Origin: Lumbricus terrestris
Taxonomy: Eukaryota > Annelida > Clitellata > Crassiclitellata > Lumbricidae
NCBI GenBank assembly: GCA_949752735.1
Contig: OX457052.1
Span: 34,912,263-34,976,262 of the forward strand
Direction of reading: 5' to 3'
DNA: 64,000 bases
The notes under the pieces are model-generated. The model saw only the letters and a program-made list of their open reading frames with translations, was not told the origin of the DNA and searched no databases. Of this stretch, positions 30,567 through 42,644 are shown piece by piece (within the stretch, counting starts at the first letter, position 1; every line of letters starts with the position of its first letter). Both the position numbers and the translations under genes were made by a program.

Positions 30567-30678
30567 TTAGACACCTCTAAAGTGATTGCAACTTTTGCTA
30601 TATAAGGATAAAATAAAATTGGTTAGACACCTTTAAAGTGGTTGGCATTTGTGCTATATAAGGATAGAATAAAATCGG
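30567..30678 (+). terminator. Duplicated 56-bp block with two poly(A) signals
   Basis: Two 56-bp copies (30567 and 30623) each start TTAGACACCT and end with an AATAAA hexamer (30612-30617 and 30668-30673). They lie 80-140 bp after the stop codon of the C16orf87-like gene, so they plausibly provide its cleavage signals. Confidence 0.6.
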
Positions 30679-31589
30679 TGGCTCTTTGCATAACATGGTG
30701 CCAATGGACGTTATACAAACATGGGACGCAATAATTATTGTTTAGAGCAGCTGTGCTCTTACACACCGTTGAAACGTTGAGCCATTGTGGGTATAAAACG
30801 TCGTTAAACTCTGGCTCATCGTTAATTATAACAACATAGTAAAAATACGTTTTCTGAGGTCGCTTTGGAAGTTTGGACACAATCATTTCAAATACCAGCC
30901 GATGCTGTTACCAGGATAAATAAGCGACTGGAGAAGTCGCTTTTGACACCTTTAAAATGATTTAGTTGATGTCATTTAATGGAGCGCAAGTGAAATTTGT
31001 TTAATTAGGATAGCGTGTTCATGCATAATGTATGCATACTATTGGTAATAATTAAACATTTCTTAGTATTTTTCAGAGTCTTATGCTTCAGTGACTGTGC
31101 TAATTGCCAAATTTTACAGCAATCTAAGTATGCTTATGTGCAATGTCAGATAGAACTAATTTGTGTGCTGACTCGTGTAACTTGTAGTTTTGAATGTAAG
31201 ATACCGTAAATGATTTGTGCTTTTCGGTTTGTTTTGACTTAAAATGCGAACGTGTTTATAAGTGGCAGCACCATTATAGGTCATGACAGATTATTTGACT
31301 TACAGCTTATTTTACTTTTGACCTGCCAAGGACGTCGTCGCTACACCCTTCCGAAAAGGGAGTCCTCTTGGATCCATTTGTTTGTGCTGCAACCATGATG
31401 AATCAAGCCTTCTGTGTAGCTGGCCGGTATGGTCTGGAATGGCCTTCATTTTGAGCTGCGCCTACACCCTAGGACAGTAGGACTCCACCAGAATCCTTCA
31501 TTACAAAACTTAAAACTTGTTTTCAGCGTTCTGGAGTCGAGAGCGACTCTGAGTAGCTTCATTTAAGGTGCGCTATGTAAAGTTATGCA

Positions 31590-31700
31590 CCACGTACGCT
31601 ATCTACTCCGCTTGGCCTCCCCGGATTTTGACCTGGCACCAGAACGAAAAGGGCGGCTCTGGCTATTGCGGACTTGATTTGACAGTGCCGGTGAATTACA
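31590..31700 (-). mobile_element. Dispersed repeat, copy 2 of 3
   Basis: Reverse complement of the repeat at 41465-41590. Shared blocks include the complement of CAAGTCC(G/A)CAATAGCCAGAG and of GGTGCCAGGxCAAAATCC. Confidence 0.65.
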
Positions 31701-32178
31701 TGTATACTTAAACTGGTCTATGCATGACGTGGCTTTTGTGGGCACTGAGAAATTATCGGAGATTTAGCCTAAAACATATATTGCGCATTACACTGATGCA
31801 CATATCGACGTCAGCTGCAATCACAATTGAGCCTTTACTCCCACTGAATAATAAACGATCGAAGCAGGCCACAGTAAGAATTGCCTGGGCTTTGGCTGTT
31901 TTAAAGTTTCAACCCTCCTCTCCCGTCTTGCTTAGGAGTCAGTGCCCCATAGTTAAGTCTTATTTGCACACCAAAACTCCACGAGGATAAATTTATAGTG
32001 TGACCATAACTTATTTTTCTACACACCTTTAAAACGATACCACACGATGATATAAGATAGTGAAAGCTGTACGTAAACTCTAATGTGATATGTTCCCTTT
32101 TCCATACCGTGTCTAATTTCCAGCAATTTTCCTGTTGTCTAATGCATTTGCACATTTTACAGTTTTTTTAATGCAACT

Positions 32179-32204
32179 GATGATGATGGTGGTGATTATT
32201 ATGA

Positions 32205-32236
<32 letters not shown>

Positions 32237-32262
32237 ATGATGATGATGATGATGATGATGAT
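32179..32262. repeat. (GAT/GGT)n microsatellite
   Basis: A long array of GAT units with a GGT block in the middle. Confidence 0.9.
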
Positions 32263-33365
32263 CTTCGTTTAATTTCAAACTGACACAAACGCAGGTTGAT
32301 TAAACTTCATATATGAGCCTAGAATTTATGACTGATGACCACAATTAAGTTAGGCTACTGCATGAGTCTAATTATAAACAGTCGGCACCATATTCAAGGC
32401 ATATAATAGGCCTACGTCCTAACAATTTTACCAACGCTATTTGATTCTCTCAATTGCAAGGTTGAGTGTACCTTTTAGAATGGGTCACAGTAGGTCTAAC
32501 AGTTTAATGCGACAGACAATTCTCTCGATGGGAAATTTTCGAAGTGCTAACATTAGTTAATATAGAGTCAGTGACAATGATGGGCCAGGGTATATAATTA
32601 TGTGAACTTAGCCTATGTTTACAAATTAAAATTGAAATTTCAATAACTTTAATTTTTCTGAATTTCTTATTAAATCAAAGTCAAAAGAAAAAAATAACTG
32701 AGGCAGATTAATGTTACTTATAGGCCTAACAATTAATTTAATTAATTTTTACCTAATAGTAAAGTTGTGTTATTTGCAGATTAAGATAAAATGGCATAAG
32801 CAAGGTTTTTAAACTTAAAATTACGTTTCAGATGTAACAAAGGCAACTTATTTTCTTTTTTCGTCGATTTTTTCGTGTTTTTTTCTCGAAAAAACGACGT
32901 TTTTCCGTTTTTTATTTTTATCGTTTTTTACATCTACGAGTACCCGGCCCTACTCGACACATCAGAAAGCGCATTCATTAATCATTATTTTATATCTATT
33001 GTAAACGTTTCAAGACTACGTAATAGATTCTCTTTTTCTTTGATATACCACTCCACCTTAAATGTTTTTAGATAGTCTGAATAATTATTGTTTAAAATTA
33101 TAAGCTTACCAGTTTTGTTTTGGGCTAGAATGGCAACTTTTGCGCGCCCATCGACCAACTGCTCAACGTTAATGTGACTTCGTGAGCTGCACAAAAACAA
33201 ATAAATTTTGTAAATATGCTATCGTTAAAAGTTCGCTTTATTGACCATTGATGTTTAAGCAAATACAAATGTTGCCAGTGTTACGCAGAGCATGTCTTAA
33301 TATAAGAAGACGTGAATCAGTTTGCGTGTTTTGTTTTGCGTGAAGCTGTTGCTTCGCAAATTGCA

Positions 33366-35255
33366 ATGGATCAGGTGGATGATTTAAGTGCCGTAGGTCT
33401 CGAGGAGAGGGGCGGTGGTGCTGCGGTGGACCAACGACAGGAGGTTGAGACGGGGGTTCGGAAGCAGAGAATTTTCAAGATCATCGTCATCGGAGACTCG
33501 AACGTCGGCAAAACGTGCCTGACGTATCGATTCTGCGAGGGAAAGTTTCCAGATAAAACGGAGGCAACGATCGGGGTTGACTTTAGAGAAAAGAACCTGA
33601 CGATCGGAGACGACACAATAAAGGTAATTTCTTTGTTGTGTTTGAATCTTAATGGAAATTTATTTGGCGCCGCCCGGTCCTGTCGTGGACCGTCGTAGAT
33701 CCGCGGATTGACCCCTCCCGGTCGATAGTCATTCATCCTCTTCCGTCTTATTTCCTTCAATAAGCGTCAATAAGGTTGGGGGGCTTAAGGAACGAAGAGT
33801 GCACGGACGCGGGCTTTCTTCCTACTACCCTTCCAAAGGTCAGCCATCCTTCCATTCGTCAGATAATATTGGTACATGATCAATCGGACACATTGGTGTG
33901 TGTCTTGCATGATTTTCGACAAGTAACTTCGACTCAGGACTGTAATAACTTGTCGTCCGTTCATACAATGAATTGTAATTAGTCTGCTGTTTGTCAGATT
34001 GAAAATTAAAAGCAAAAAGTTTATAAATGATAATTCAGTCAATTACTTTATAAGCACCGGACGTCTGGTAATGAATAACTTGACTTAGATCCAAGCAGTA
34101 ATCCGACATCATGAATGATCGGGACTCTAACCCGAGTGTTGTAAGTAGAGCTTTCCATATTTGAGTTTCATGATCAGTTGGTGTGAAAGGCGACTGCTCA
34201 GGTCTCTCCCTCTTCCCTGGTTCAGATTTACCCAGGACCAGGTCCTGTTGCCCAGGGGAGATGACAAGGACGTACTGAACCACCCCCCCCCTAATAACTA
34301 CCTTGCTTTTTTAGATCTACACTTTTCTACAGGTAATTGTAAGTAGCCAGCTCGTTTATTTTTTTTTTCACATGACTCTGCGGATGAAGGTCTGTAGCGC
34401 AAAGACAGCCATGAAACAATCCAAACTATGGAACCCAACTTTAACTTTCCAACTTTGTTAGAGATGTCATTGCTGCATAGAAGTGTTTTCCCCTAATTGA
34501 TGCTGTACTAATTACATTAATTTGCATTCACTTCCATTGCCTTGCATCCAGTTACATTAATTTGCATCCAATTCCATTGCCCTGCATCCAATTCCATTAA
34601 TTAGCTTCCAATTCCATTAATTTACTGCCAATTCCATTACCATGCATCCAATTACATTAATTTGCATCCAATTCCTTTGTCCTGCATCCAATTCCATTAA
34701 TTTGCTTCCAATTACGTTATTTTGCACCGATCTACATAACTACTCTGTATTATTGTGTCACAGCTTCAGATATGGGATACTGCTGGTCAGGAGCGCTTTC
34801 GCAAGAGCATGGTCCAGCACTACTACCGTAACGTCCATGCGATCGTCTTCATGTACGACGTCACGAAGATGTCGTCATTCGAGAGCCTGACGAGTTGGAT
34901 CGAGGAGTGCGACGCGTACAACATGAGCAGCCAGATTCCTCGAATCCTCGTCGGCAACAAGTGCGATGTTCAAGACAAGGTTGTCGTCAGCACGAGTGCC
35001 GCACAGCGCTTTGCTGACATGCATCAGATGCCGTTGTTTGAGACGTCTGCAAAGGACAACAGCCAGACGGATCATGTTGAGTCAATATTCATGACGCTGG
35101 CGCACAAACTGAAAAACGCCAAACCGATGATGTCGTCGCCGAATGTGTACGCTGCCGTGCAGTCGCCGCTCGGACAGGGCCCAATGCGGCTGACGGGCGA
35201 TTACAGGAATTCGACATTGTCAGCGGCAGACAATGGCAATTCTTGTCCCTGTTGA
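33366..35255 (+). CDS. RAB33B: RAB33 small GTPase (RAB33B-like)
   Basis: Two coding exons, 33366-33623 and 34764-35255 (phase 0 junction AAG|gtaatt...cacag|CTT), giving 249 aa. The P-loop GDSNVGKT is at 43-50, the switch I threonine at T68 in EATIGVDF, the switch II motif WDTAGQERF begins near residue 90, NKCD is at 151-154 and ETSAK at 179-183. The C-terminus CPC is a dual-prenylation signal. The stretch [17 protein letters not shown] and the extended N-terminus are characteristic of Rab33, which acts in Golgi traffic and, through ATG16L1, in autophagosome formation. An in-frame ATG lies 18 codons upstream at 33312; 33366 was preferred because the resulting N-terminus is acidic and Rab33-like. 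The paralogue choice (33A or 33B) rests on memory. Confidence 0.92.
34507..34733. repeat. Minisatellite of about 20 bp in the RAB33 intron
   Basis: About eleven imperfect copies of TCCAATTCCATTAATTTGCA, ending shortly before the exon 2 acceptor. Confidence 0.85.
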
Positions 35256-35756
35256 GAAGAACTTTGTCTCTGGTACCTTTGAGAGATTGTTCAACATGCT
35301 ATGCAAGTATTGAGATATATACACTGGAAGAGCTCTGCTTGTGCTGCAGACTGTGGGTGTCTTGTTATCTTTGTTTTCCTTATGTGTGCTGGACTGTTGG
35401 GTAATATGGTGATATTACCCTTTTGGTCAGTGAAGCCTTGTTAAGATGAGTACATGCAAAACATGTTTGAGCGGGTCTTGAAAATTGCTACATACAATTT
35501 CGTCTTTGTTCATTGATCAATCCCAAAAATTGACAAACACTGTGTCCAGTCTAACATAGCATGTTTGCAGGTTGTTGGGGAAGAAACAGTAGACTCAGGC
35601 AGGACCAGACAGAGTGAGAATAGCTGGTGCTACCAGTTTAAGAGCAGCACCAGTGGTGACGATGATAGGTTTCTTACGCGTGCCTGCATTTGGAAACCAT
35701 GTCACGCACATGATTATACCACATCTCAGCAGGGCTGTGGAGTTATGAGGCCATCT

Positions 35757-35762
35757 AATAAA
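35757..35762 (+). terminator. Poly(A) signal AATAAA downstream of RAB33
   Basis: AATAAA followed by a GT/T-rich stretch about 500 bp after the stop codon. It is the most convincing signal in the 3' region. Confidence 0.55.
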
Positions 35763-37035
35763 GTTTGTTTAAATTTGGAACTGTGCTATGAACACAGTAT
35801 ATACTTGGTAGGAGCTCTGGTATATGCAAAATTGATGTATTGACAGATCAGTCAAGTGTGAGGTCAAAAGTGATTGCAATTTTCTGTACAGTCCTTGTGG
35901 TCAGTTGTGACAAAATTTCAAAGAGAACTTTATTATACTAATTAATTTTCATAAAGGAGGGGTAGAGAAGCTTTGTTGTACGTTCGCATGTGGAAGTTTG
36001 CTCCACAAAATGTACAAGGTGCAACAGGGGGCAGTGAGCAGTTGAAACTACGATTTGTTTTCATTTGTAATATGTGGATTGGCAATTAGAGTAATTATTG
36101 ACGGATCTGATTACACTGTTGCATCACTTGACTAAGTTGATTTGCCTTTAACCAGCAATGATCAGTTGATCACCTTTGAATGAAGTTGCCAGAACTTCAA
36201 TGAACTTCAATTAGTATATATCCTGCAGCAATTAGGTCGTAGAGCATGAAGTATGACTCGATCGATTACAATTATAATACAGCTATAAAATAGATTACAA
36301 CTGTATTTGATATTATTGCCCTCCTTGAGGCTGCTTCCAAAGCTCGGATGTGCATGCATAACCATACAACAAAACAAACATGAGCAAGTGAGTGATAAGG
36401 GCTTGCTTATAAATCATAGTCTTAACCTGCTAACCCCTTACCTCCATATTAAAGGTTGAGTGCACCAACCAATCAGATACAGTGTAACAAAGGCTATGAA
36501 CAAAGCTTTCTCCTAGCCAGAGACCAACCCTGTTTCTGTTAGTCTACCACAAGTCAACTTATTTATCAGAGCATAGAGTGTTGATTGAATTTGTAAACAA
36601 TTAATTATGTGCAGCATTATCATAATTGAACTTTCTGGTGCATAACATAATTCTCCAAATATCTAACTTATTATTTATTTTGCTTAAAAATTATTATGTG
36701 TTTTAATTAGGTTGCTATCTTTATTAGAAGGTGATCGGTATGTTTGATTTTAAGAAGGCGTTTGATATTCTATGTCAAAGTCATTATTAACCAAGTTTGA
36801 AGATCCTGATCATATGATTATAACTAATGTGACATGCTTAAGCCAATGTAAAGCCAGATTTTATGGAGCGTTTTCTTTTAAATGGATATATTACGATAAT
36901 ATTTTACGCCTCTGAGTAGATCACTTGAAGAGGAGCTGTATAAATTCTCGGAATGAATGAATGAACGAGTTATCCACTTCTATCAATGTCTTATTTACCG
37001 GTACTGTTGTTTGTGTTTCTGTCTTGGTGATAATG

Positions 37036-37420
37036 CAGGGCTGTACTCAGAAATTTTGAGGTGAGTACACGCTGCCGGCGAGAAAAAATTGACTTTTGGG
37101 CGAAAATTTTCTGACTTTTTTTAGTCTAAAAATTTCTGATGACCTTTTTTTATTTTCAGACTTCAGACGGACCAATTTTTTATTTTCACCCCAAAAAAAC
37201 CTTAATTATGGCGTCAAACACTCAACATATATGATTTTTTCCTTCATAAATCGCAATTGTGTCACGATTTTTCCATGCGTGTACCCACACGCACTTTGTG
37301 AGGTGAGTATACACTGTAGACCCGCGTATACCCTATTTGCGGAGGCGAGTATACGATGCCGTTTTTTCATGGAGGCGAGTATATGCCGTATATCAGCGTA
37401 TACCCTTGATTACAGCCCTG
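37036..37420. mobile_element. hAT-like MITE
   Basis: Starts CAGGGCTGTACTCAG and ends TGATTACAGCCCTG, an imperfect inverted pair of hAT type. The flanks read GTGATAAT and GTGATACA with one extra base at the left, so the target duplication is imperfect. Inside are repeated 'GAGTATAC..' motifs and no transposase. Confidence 0.65.
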
Positions 37421-37717
37421 GTGATACAACATTTTTTTTATTAGTAGCATACCTGAATTACTTTGTATTATAGTACTTTTTTGGCAATTTACGTCAACTA
37501 CTCAGCAATATTTTAAATTCTGTAAAGCTCTTTGCATGTTTGAGTTGTTCTTCACGGTGACATGGAAATATCAAAAGCAATAGCCTACATGTGTATGTAT
37601 GCACATTCATACACTGATACATACATGTATGTATGTACATTAAATACATTCACACAAAGTGGAACATACCTATTTAGGTACTTCAAGAACTTAGTACTTT
37701 TCAATATTTCACAGTAC

Positions 37718-38018
37718 CAGTGGTGGTGCCAGGATTTCAGTTTTGGGGGCTGGTTGAGAGGTACGAATCGCAGGAGGAAATTTTCCATTTTCATTCCCCA
37801 AAATTTCTGACCGTTTTCCCCTTTTTTAGTCATTTGGCCAAAATCTTAAAAAAATAAGGAAATATTTTATTTTCTCTGTTTCCCTCAAAATCCTGATGGC
37901 TTTTTTATGGGGGGAGGCTTAGTCGAAATCTCATGCAAATATTAAATTTTCCCTGTGCAAAAAAACCTCTGATGACCTTTGGGGGGAGGACTTAGCCACC
38001 TGGCGCCGCTACTGCACG
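37718..38018. mobile_element. TIR element, 'CAGTGGCGGCGCCAGG' family, copy 2
   Basis: The left end is CAGTGGTGGTGCCAGGATTT; the right end contains CCTGGCGCCGCTACTG, its inverted partner. The 8-bp CACAGTAC occurs directly before the left end (37710-37717) and again at 38019-38026, four bases past the right TIR, which fits hAT. The inside is shared with 23024-23236. Confidence 0.75.
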
Positions 38019-39979
38019 CACAGTACTTGAAGTTGAAGTCCTCCAGTATTTCTAAAAAATAATATATTGTACTCAAACCAAATGTAGTTGACTTGATTTA
38101 GGTCATTTCTAGTATGGGTTAAACATGGTTCTGGTGTGCTTCATTCATTCATTGATTTCATTCTATCAATTTCTATGTTCTTATATCTATGGCCCTTTAA
38201 GATTTCTCCTCCATGTGCACCTCCAACTAACTCTACTGCAACGAGTAGCCTACTATGGTTGTACACTGTCTAAGAGAAGACAAAAGACGAGGTAGAGACT
38301 GGTCACCTGATTTTGTATGCTGAACTTAAATTAATTTTTCTTCTATCAGCAGTTGCTCAGACGGGCATTGTGCGAGGACTGAAGGATCTCCAACTTGAAA
38401 CCAGCAAATACAACAATAAAACAATTTGCATGTTGGTTGGAAAAAATGTTTTACTGAAAAGGAGATTTCAATTTATCTTACGTACCATTTTGGTTTTTAT
38501 GCTTTGATTATTCATTTATGAATTAATTTCAGTGTTTATTTTGGATGTTCTTTTGGTGATGAAAACAATTTCTTTTTTGTTACCTAATATTTCGTTAAGT
38601 GTTAATTTGACGTAAAATATTTATGGTGTGCATGATTAATTTCTTAATTGTCTTTGGAGTATTTTGTTAAGCCTTATGTTTCTGGATATATATTTTTGTG
38701 TTTGTTGTTTTTTGATTTAAAATATGAATTTGTTGATAATTATCATAAATGTTTTCAAGTAATCAACACAATGTTTTCCAGGTAAAGGTTCCATATAAAG
38801 ATGTGATTTAAATTATGGTACTTTGGGTCATATATTTTGAGTTTTTCATGCAGTGAGATTAAATGCTTGCTCAATTCATGGTAGGGCAGAAAGTCAGGTA
38901 GCCAGTTATATTTTCTGGAACATTTGAATAAAATTCCAACAAAAGCTGAAAATTGTTAAGTCCTCTGTTTACTGACCTGCAGTGTGTAACACAAATGAAT
39001 AGCCAACTAAAATAAGTTGAATAAACAACAAATAAAAACGAATACATTATTAAATTTAAAAAAAATAATAACAAATAAACAAAAAAATTAGCAAGAAAAT
39101 TTAGAAATTAAACAATAAATAAACAATGAACAGATAAATTAAAAAATATACAATAAACACAAATAAATCCAAATAAATAACCAAAAGGCAGTAGGCATAG
39201 GCCTAATTGTTGGGTGCTGCAAATTACCTGGGTTGCCAACCATGCTATAGTTTATTGAAGTTGAATATTTCTGGATCTTAACATTTATATAGTTAATTTA
39301 TAACTGCAAAATGCAGCAAAGCATAGCTTTAATGCAGTCAAATTACTTGGTTTAAAATGGACAAAGGCATATTAAAATTGGAGCAGGCAGCAGTTATGTA
39401 TGTACTTTGTGTGTGCGTGTGTGTGTGTTTGTAAATAACTAACTACCACAGTCACTAACTTATTTGTGGCACTTGCCCATCTCATATCTACAACCTATCT
39501 CTCATATCCACGCCTCTGATTTCTGTGTGACAGTGCCACGTTAAAAGTGTTCGTAATAATTTAGGGCCTAGGCCTACTACCAGCGCTCACTAGAGTCTAG
39601 TCCTATATTTGCACCTATATTTTTTCAGCACTCTACCATGGCCGAAATCCAGAGATCATGCCTCATTATTAATCCCATCATATCATCATCATGATCATCA
39701 TCAGTCATGCTCACCAGTATTATCATAACCACCATCATAATCACCGTGTCAGCTGGTGCAGTACCAGTAGATCAATAAATTAACCAATCGATCAATAAAA
39801 AAATAATATCACAATAGGTTCAAGATTCTATCATATTTAGATGAAGTGTTCAAAACAGTCCAAGATAAAACCTCGCACAAAAGCGCATATCCTGCAATGC
39901 AGAACAACTAGATTATTATTTTGCAATTGTTTAATTTATTTATTGGCGGCCATTGTAATATTTCAATTCTCTCCAATAA

Positions 39980-40290
39980 AAGTGCGCCCTGGCCTAGACG
40001 CAGGTCATCGGCTACAAATCGCGCTACTCGACCCACGCAACGGTGAGAGATCGGGGTCGTTTGGCGCAGTAGGGCAAGCCTTCGGCTGCAGCAGGCTGCC
40101 GCTCGATTGCTTTCCGCCTAGGGCGCGATCGGCCGGTCGGGCGAGCAGGCGCTGGACCAATGAGCCGGTGTGCGGTCATTCCCATTGTTATTGTCCATCT
40201 GCTGGTCATTGGCGGTCAGTCAGTGGTCACTCTAATCCATTATAACCGCTCTTCCGATTCCCGCCATCGCCCCGCCGTTCCAGCTTCCAT
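39980..40290 (+). promoter_or_regulatory. GC-rich segment, possible HMBOX1 promoter or 5' exon
   Basis: A GC-rich, CpG-containing block in otherwise AT-rich DNA, with CCAAT motifs (ACCAATGAGC). It lies 2.4 kb upstream of the first recognised HMBOX1 coding exon, which has an acceptor at its 5' side and therefore needs an upstream non-coding exon. The assignment is inference only. Confidence 0.35.
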
Positions 40291-41464
40291 GAAAGGAAAC
40301 AATCGCACTGCCTGATCGTCCTTTTAGCGTTTCGTAATAACCGATAACTGGGGCAAAGCATTCTGAGCGCCGTTGGATTTAATTCTTACTATACCTAATG
40401 CGATTTATGGGTAAAGGTGCCTCTCTCAGTACACTTGATTAAAGATATCTTTTGTGGCATCTGTGTTTATGTGGCATTCATAACACTCGGATATAACAAA
40501 AACTGTACACTTTTGAGATTAGTTATCAGTGCTAGTAACGTTTGTAATCTTCCGAATAACGTGTTAAATTATTATAAATTATTATAATGATGCAGCTGCA
40601 GTTATTAAAAGACTATTCTAAAATCCTCCCTCCTGTACTATTATAGACTACAATAAACTAGGTGAGTTATCTATGATTTGTTGTGGCAGTTTAACTGCAT
40701 TTAAAAAAAAATAGACATTATACTCATTCAAATAGTTAGGATAAATACGTGTTTATTACTCGCGTTAGGAATTTGACTTTTTATTTGAGTTTTTAACATG
40801 TAAAGGTAGGATTTTGCTTGTGACCGTCACTATAACCAATTAACTATTATAAACCAATATGGCCGTTGTCGTGAGCTGGTAATAAGTCTCGCTCATTAAC
40901 CAAAATCGGCTTCAGCATCCTTTCAGGAGGGCTGCACCGGATTTTCCGTACTTTCTGGAGACTTCGGGGGCGTTTAAAACTTTGCGGGTAAATGCGTTCC
41001 TGGAATAGGATTCCAGAGTTCAGTTCTGGGAAGCGCGCCAGTCTATGATTCTGGGATGTGACCACCGTGCGATCAATCGGTTTATGAATGACCACAAGTT
41101 TCACAGAATCCGTGATTAATACGATGATTATCCAGAATTAGAATTCGAAATGATTGCGGCTGCAATTTTGTGACACTTGTTCATGAAGATAGTGATTGAA
41201 TTGTTGGTGTACGTACAGTATGTGTTTGATGGGTTGTATGAAATTGCAGTGGCTTGTTTTTTCCATTGTCATAATCAGATGGACGTCTGGGTGATAGGAC
41301 GTGTGGAAGATACAGTTTTGAAAAAGCATGGTTGTTATATCTGTTATCAATTTAAGAAAAATTGGCACACATACTCTTGAAATTCATTAGATCTTAGACT
41401 AAGTTGTGTTTTGTGTTGATGCCAATGTAATGTAAATGTAAATTTTTGGGAATTTCTCAGAGAC

Positions 41465-41590
41465 CAGAAAAGCCACACCAGGGAGACCAGCTTATTCACC
41501 AGCACTATATAAAATCAAGTCCACAATAGCCAGAGCTGCATTTTCCGTTCCGGTGCCAGGGCAAAATCCAGGAGGTCAAACCGAGGAGAC
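41465..41590 (+). mobile_element. Dispersed repeat, copy 3 of 3
   Basis: Shares AAATCAAGTCCACAATAGCC and GGTGCCAGGGCAAAATCC with 31590-31700 (inverted) and, more weakly, with 14930-15075. After it, 41660-41960 resembles a decayed retroposon ('GGGAGTCCGTTCCAAAGGGC'). Confidence 0.6.
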
Positions 41591-42644
41591 AACGTGACGC
41601 TACGGTGGTTGTCGGTGATGGTGGTAGTTCTGTGGAACCTGATTAGAATCTGGATAGGATAGCTTGAATAGTTCGGTTTTCAGTCGTCAATGGGGAAAAA
41701 ACAGAGGAGAAAAAAAGCAGAGGAGAGTGCAAGTGGAGGAGAGCTTGAATTAGGAGGGGGATTGGGTAGATAGGAGGATGAGCAAGCAGGCGGAGGTTTG
41801 TTGGGAGTCCGTTCCAAAGGGCCGGTGCAGCATAGACTAAGGAGCGGTTTCAGAATTTCAGAGAGGATGATACTGGAGCCCGAGAGAGAGAAAGATATGA
41901 TGATGAGCGAGTAGACCTGGACGGTTGAATGATGAATAGTTGATGAATGTATGAGGGTGGAGAGTTTTGAAGAGCGTTGTAGGTTAGATATACAATTTTG
42001 TAATGGATGCTGCATGTATTTGATTATTATTATTTAAGTATTATTCAATATATTTTGTATAATTTTGCTTCTTTGTAATTATTGCATTTGGAATTATTTC
42101 AGTTGTAAGTATTGTAAATTTGTAATTGTAAGTATTGTAAATTTGTAATGGTGAGTAAATTGTTATTAACTGTGTTACCGTAATTTGTTGTAGTTTTTGT
42201 AATTATTGTAATTGTAAATTGATATGTCAAGACACCTCAGAATATTTTATGTTGCTGTTGGTATTTTCACCTCATCCCTGTTAAGCACTAAGCAAGATGG
42301 ACTGAATGTGGTTAAATTGAGTAAAGGACAATGTTAGTTAGCATTCTGTATAATAATGAAAATAATTAATAAATTCCCATTCCAGATAATTCTGCATTTG
42401 AAATCAATGTTGAAATCCGAAGGGCCCTCATTTGCCTAATCAGTGATCATGATATTTTTAGACCAATAGAAGTGCTACCTGCATAGACATCAATATGATA
42501 CTTCACCAATCGCATTACTAAGTTTCTCGTTGCATCTTGACAATAAATTGAATTATAAATTAAATTGTGTTTGATAATCTGTTAAAAAAAATCCAGGCCT
42601 CCACATGGTTGACGACGATTGCAATTGACCTCTGTGCAGCCGCG

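Larger units (their letters stand above)
30679..33365. other. Intergenic region before RAB33
   Basis: AT-rich sequence with no recognised exon. It contains repeated 'GACACCTTTAAAATG' motifs (near 30947 and 32025), a dispersed repeat near 31590-31700 and a GAT array. The RAB33 promoter must lie towards its right end; no core element could be fixed. Confidence 0.45.
35256..42644. other. RAB33 3' region, intergenic DNA and HMBOX1 5' region
   Basis: No complete coding exon was recognised. An open stretch after a good acceptor at about 38350 (VAQTGIVRGLKDLQLETSK) may be an unassigned exon, but nothing known matches. The region contains three TIR elements or repeats, a LINE tail remnant near 36905-36970 (plus strand), AT-rich DNA and a GC-rich segment near 39980-40290. 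Confidence 0.4.

Noticed and set aside
33312..33365. Upstream in-frame ATG for RAB33
   Set aside because: It would add 18 residues unlike Rab33 N-termini; the ATG at 33366 gives a typical acidic N-terminus. It remains possible.
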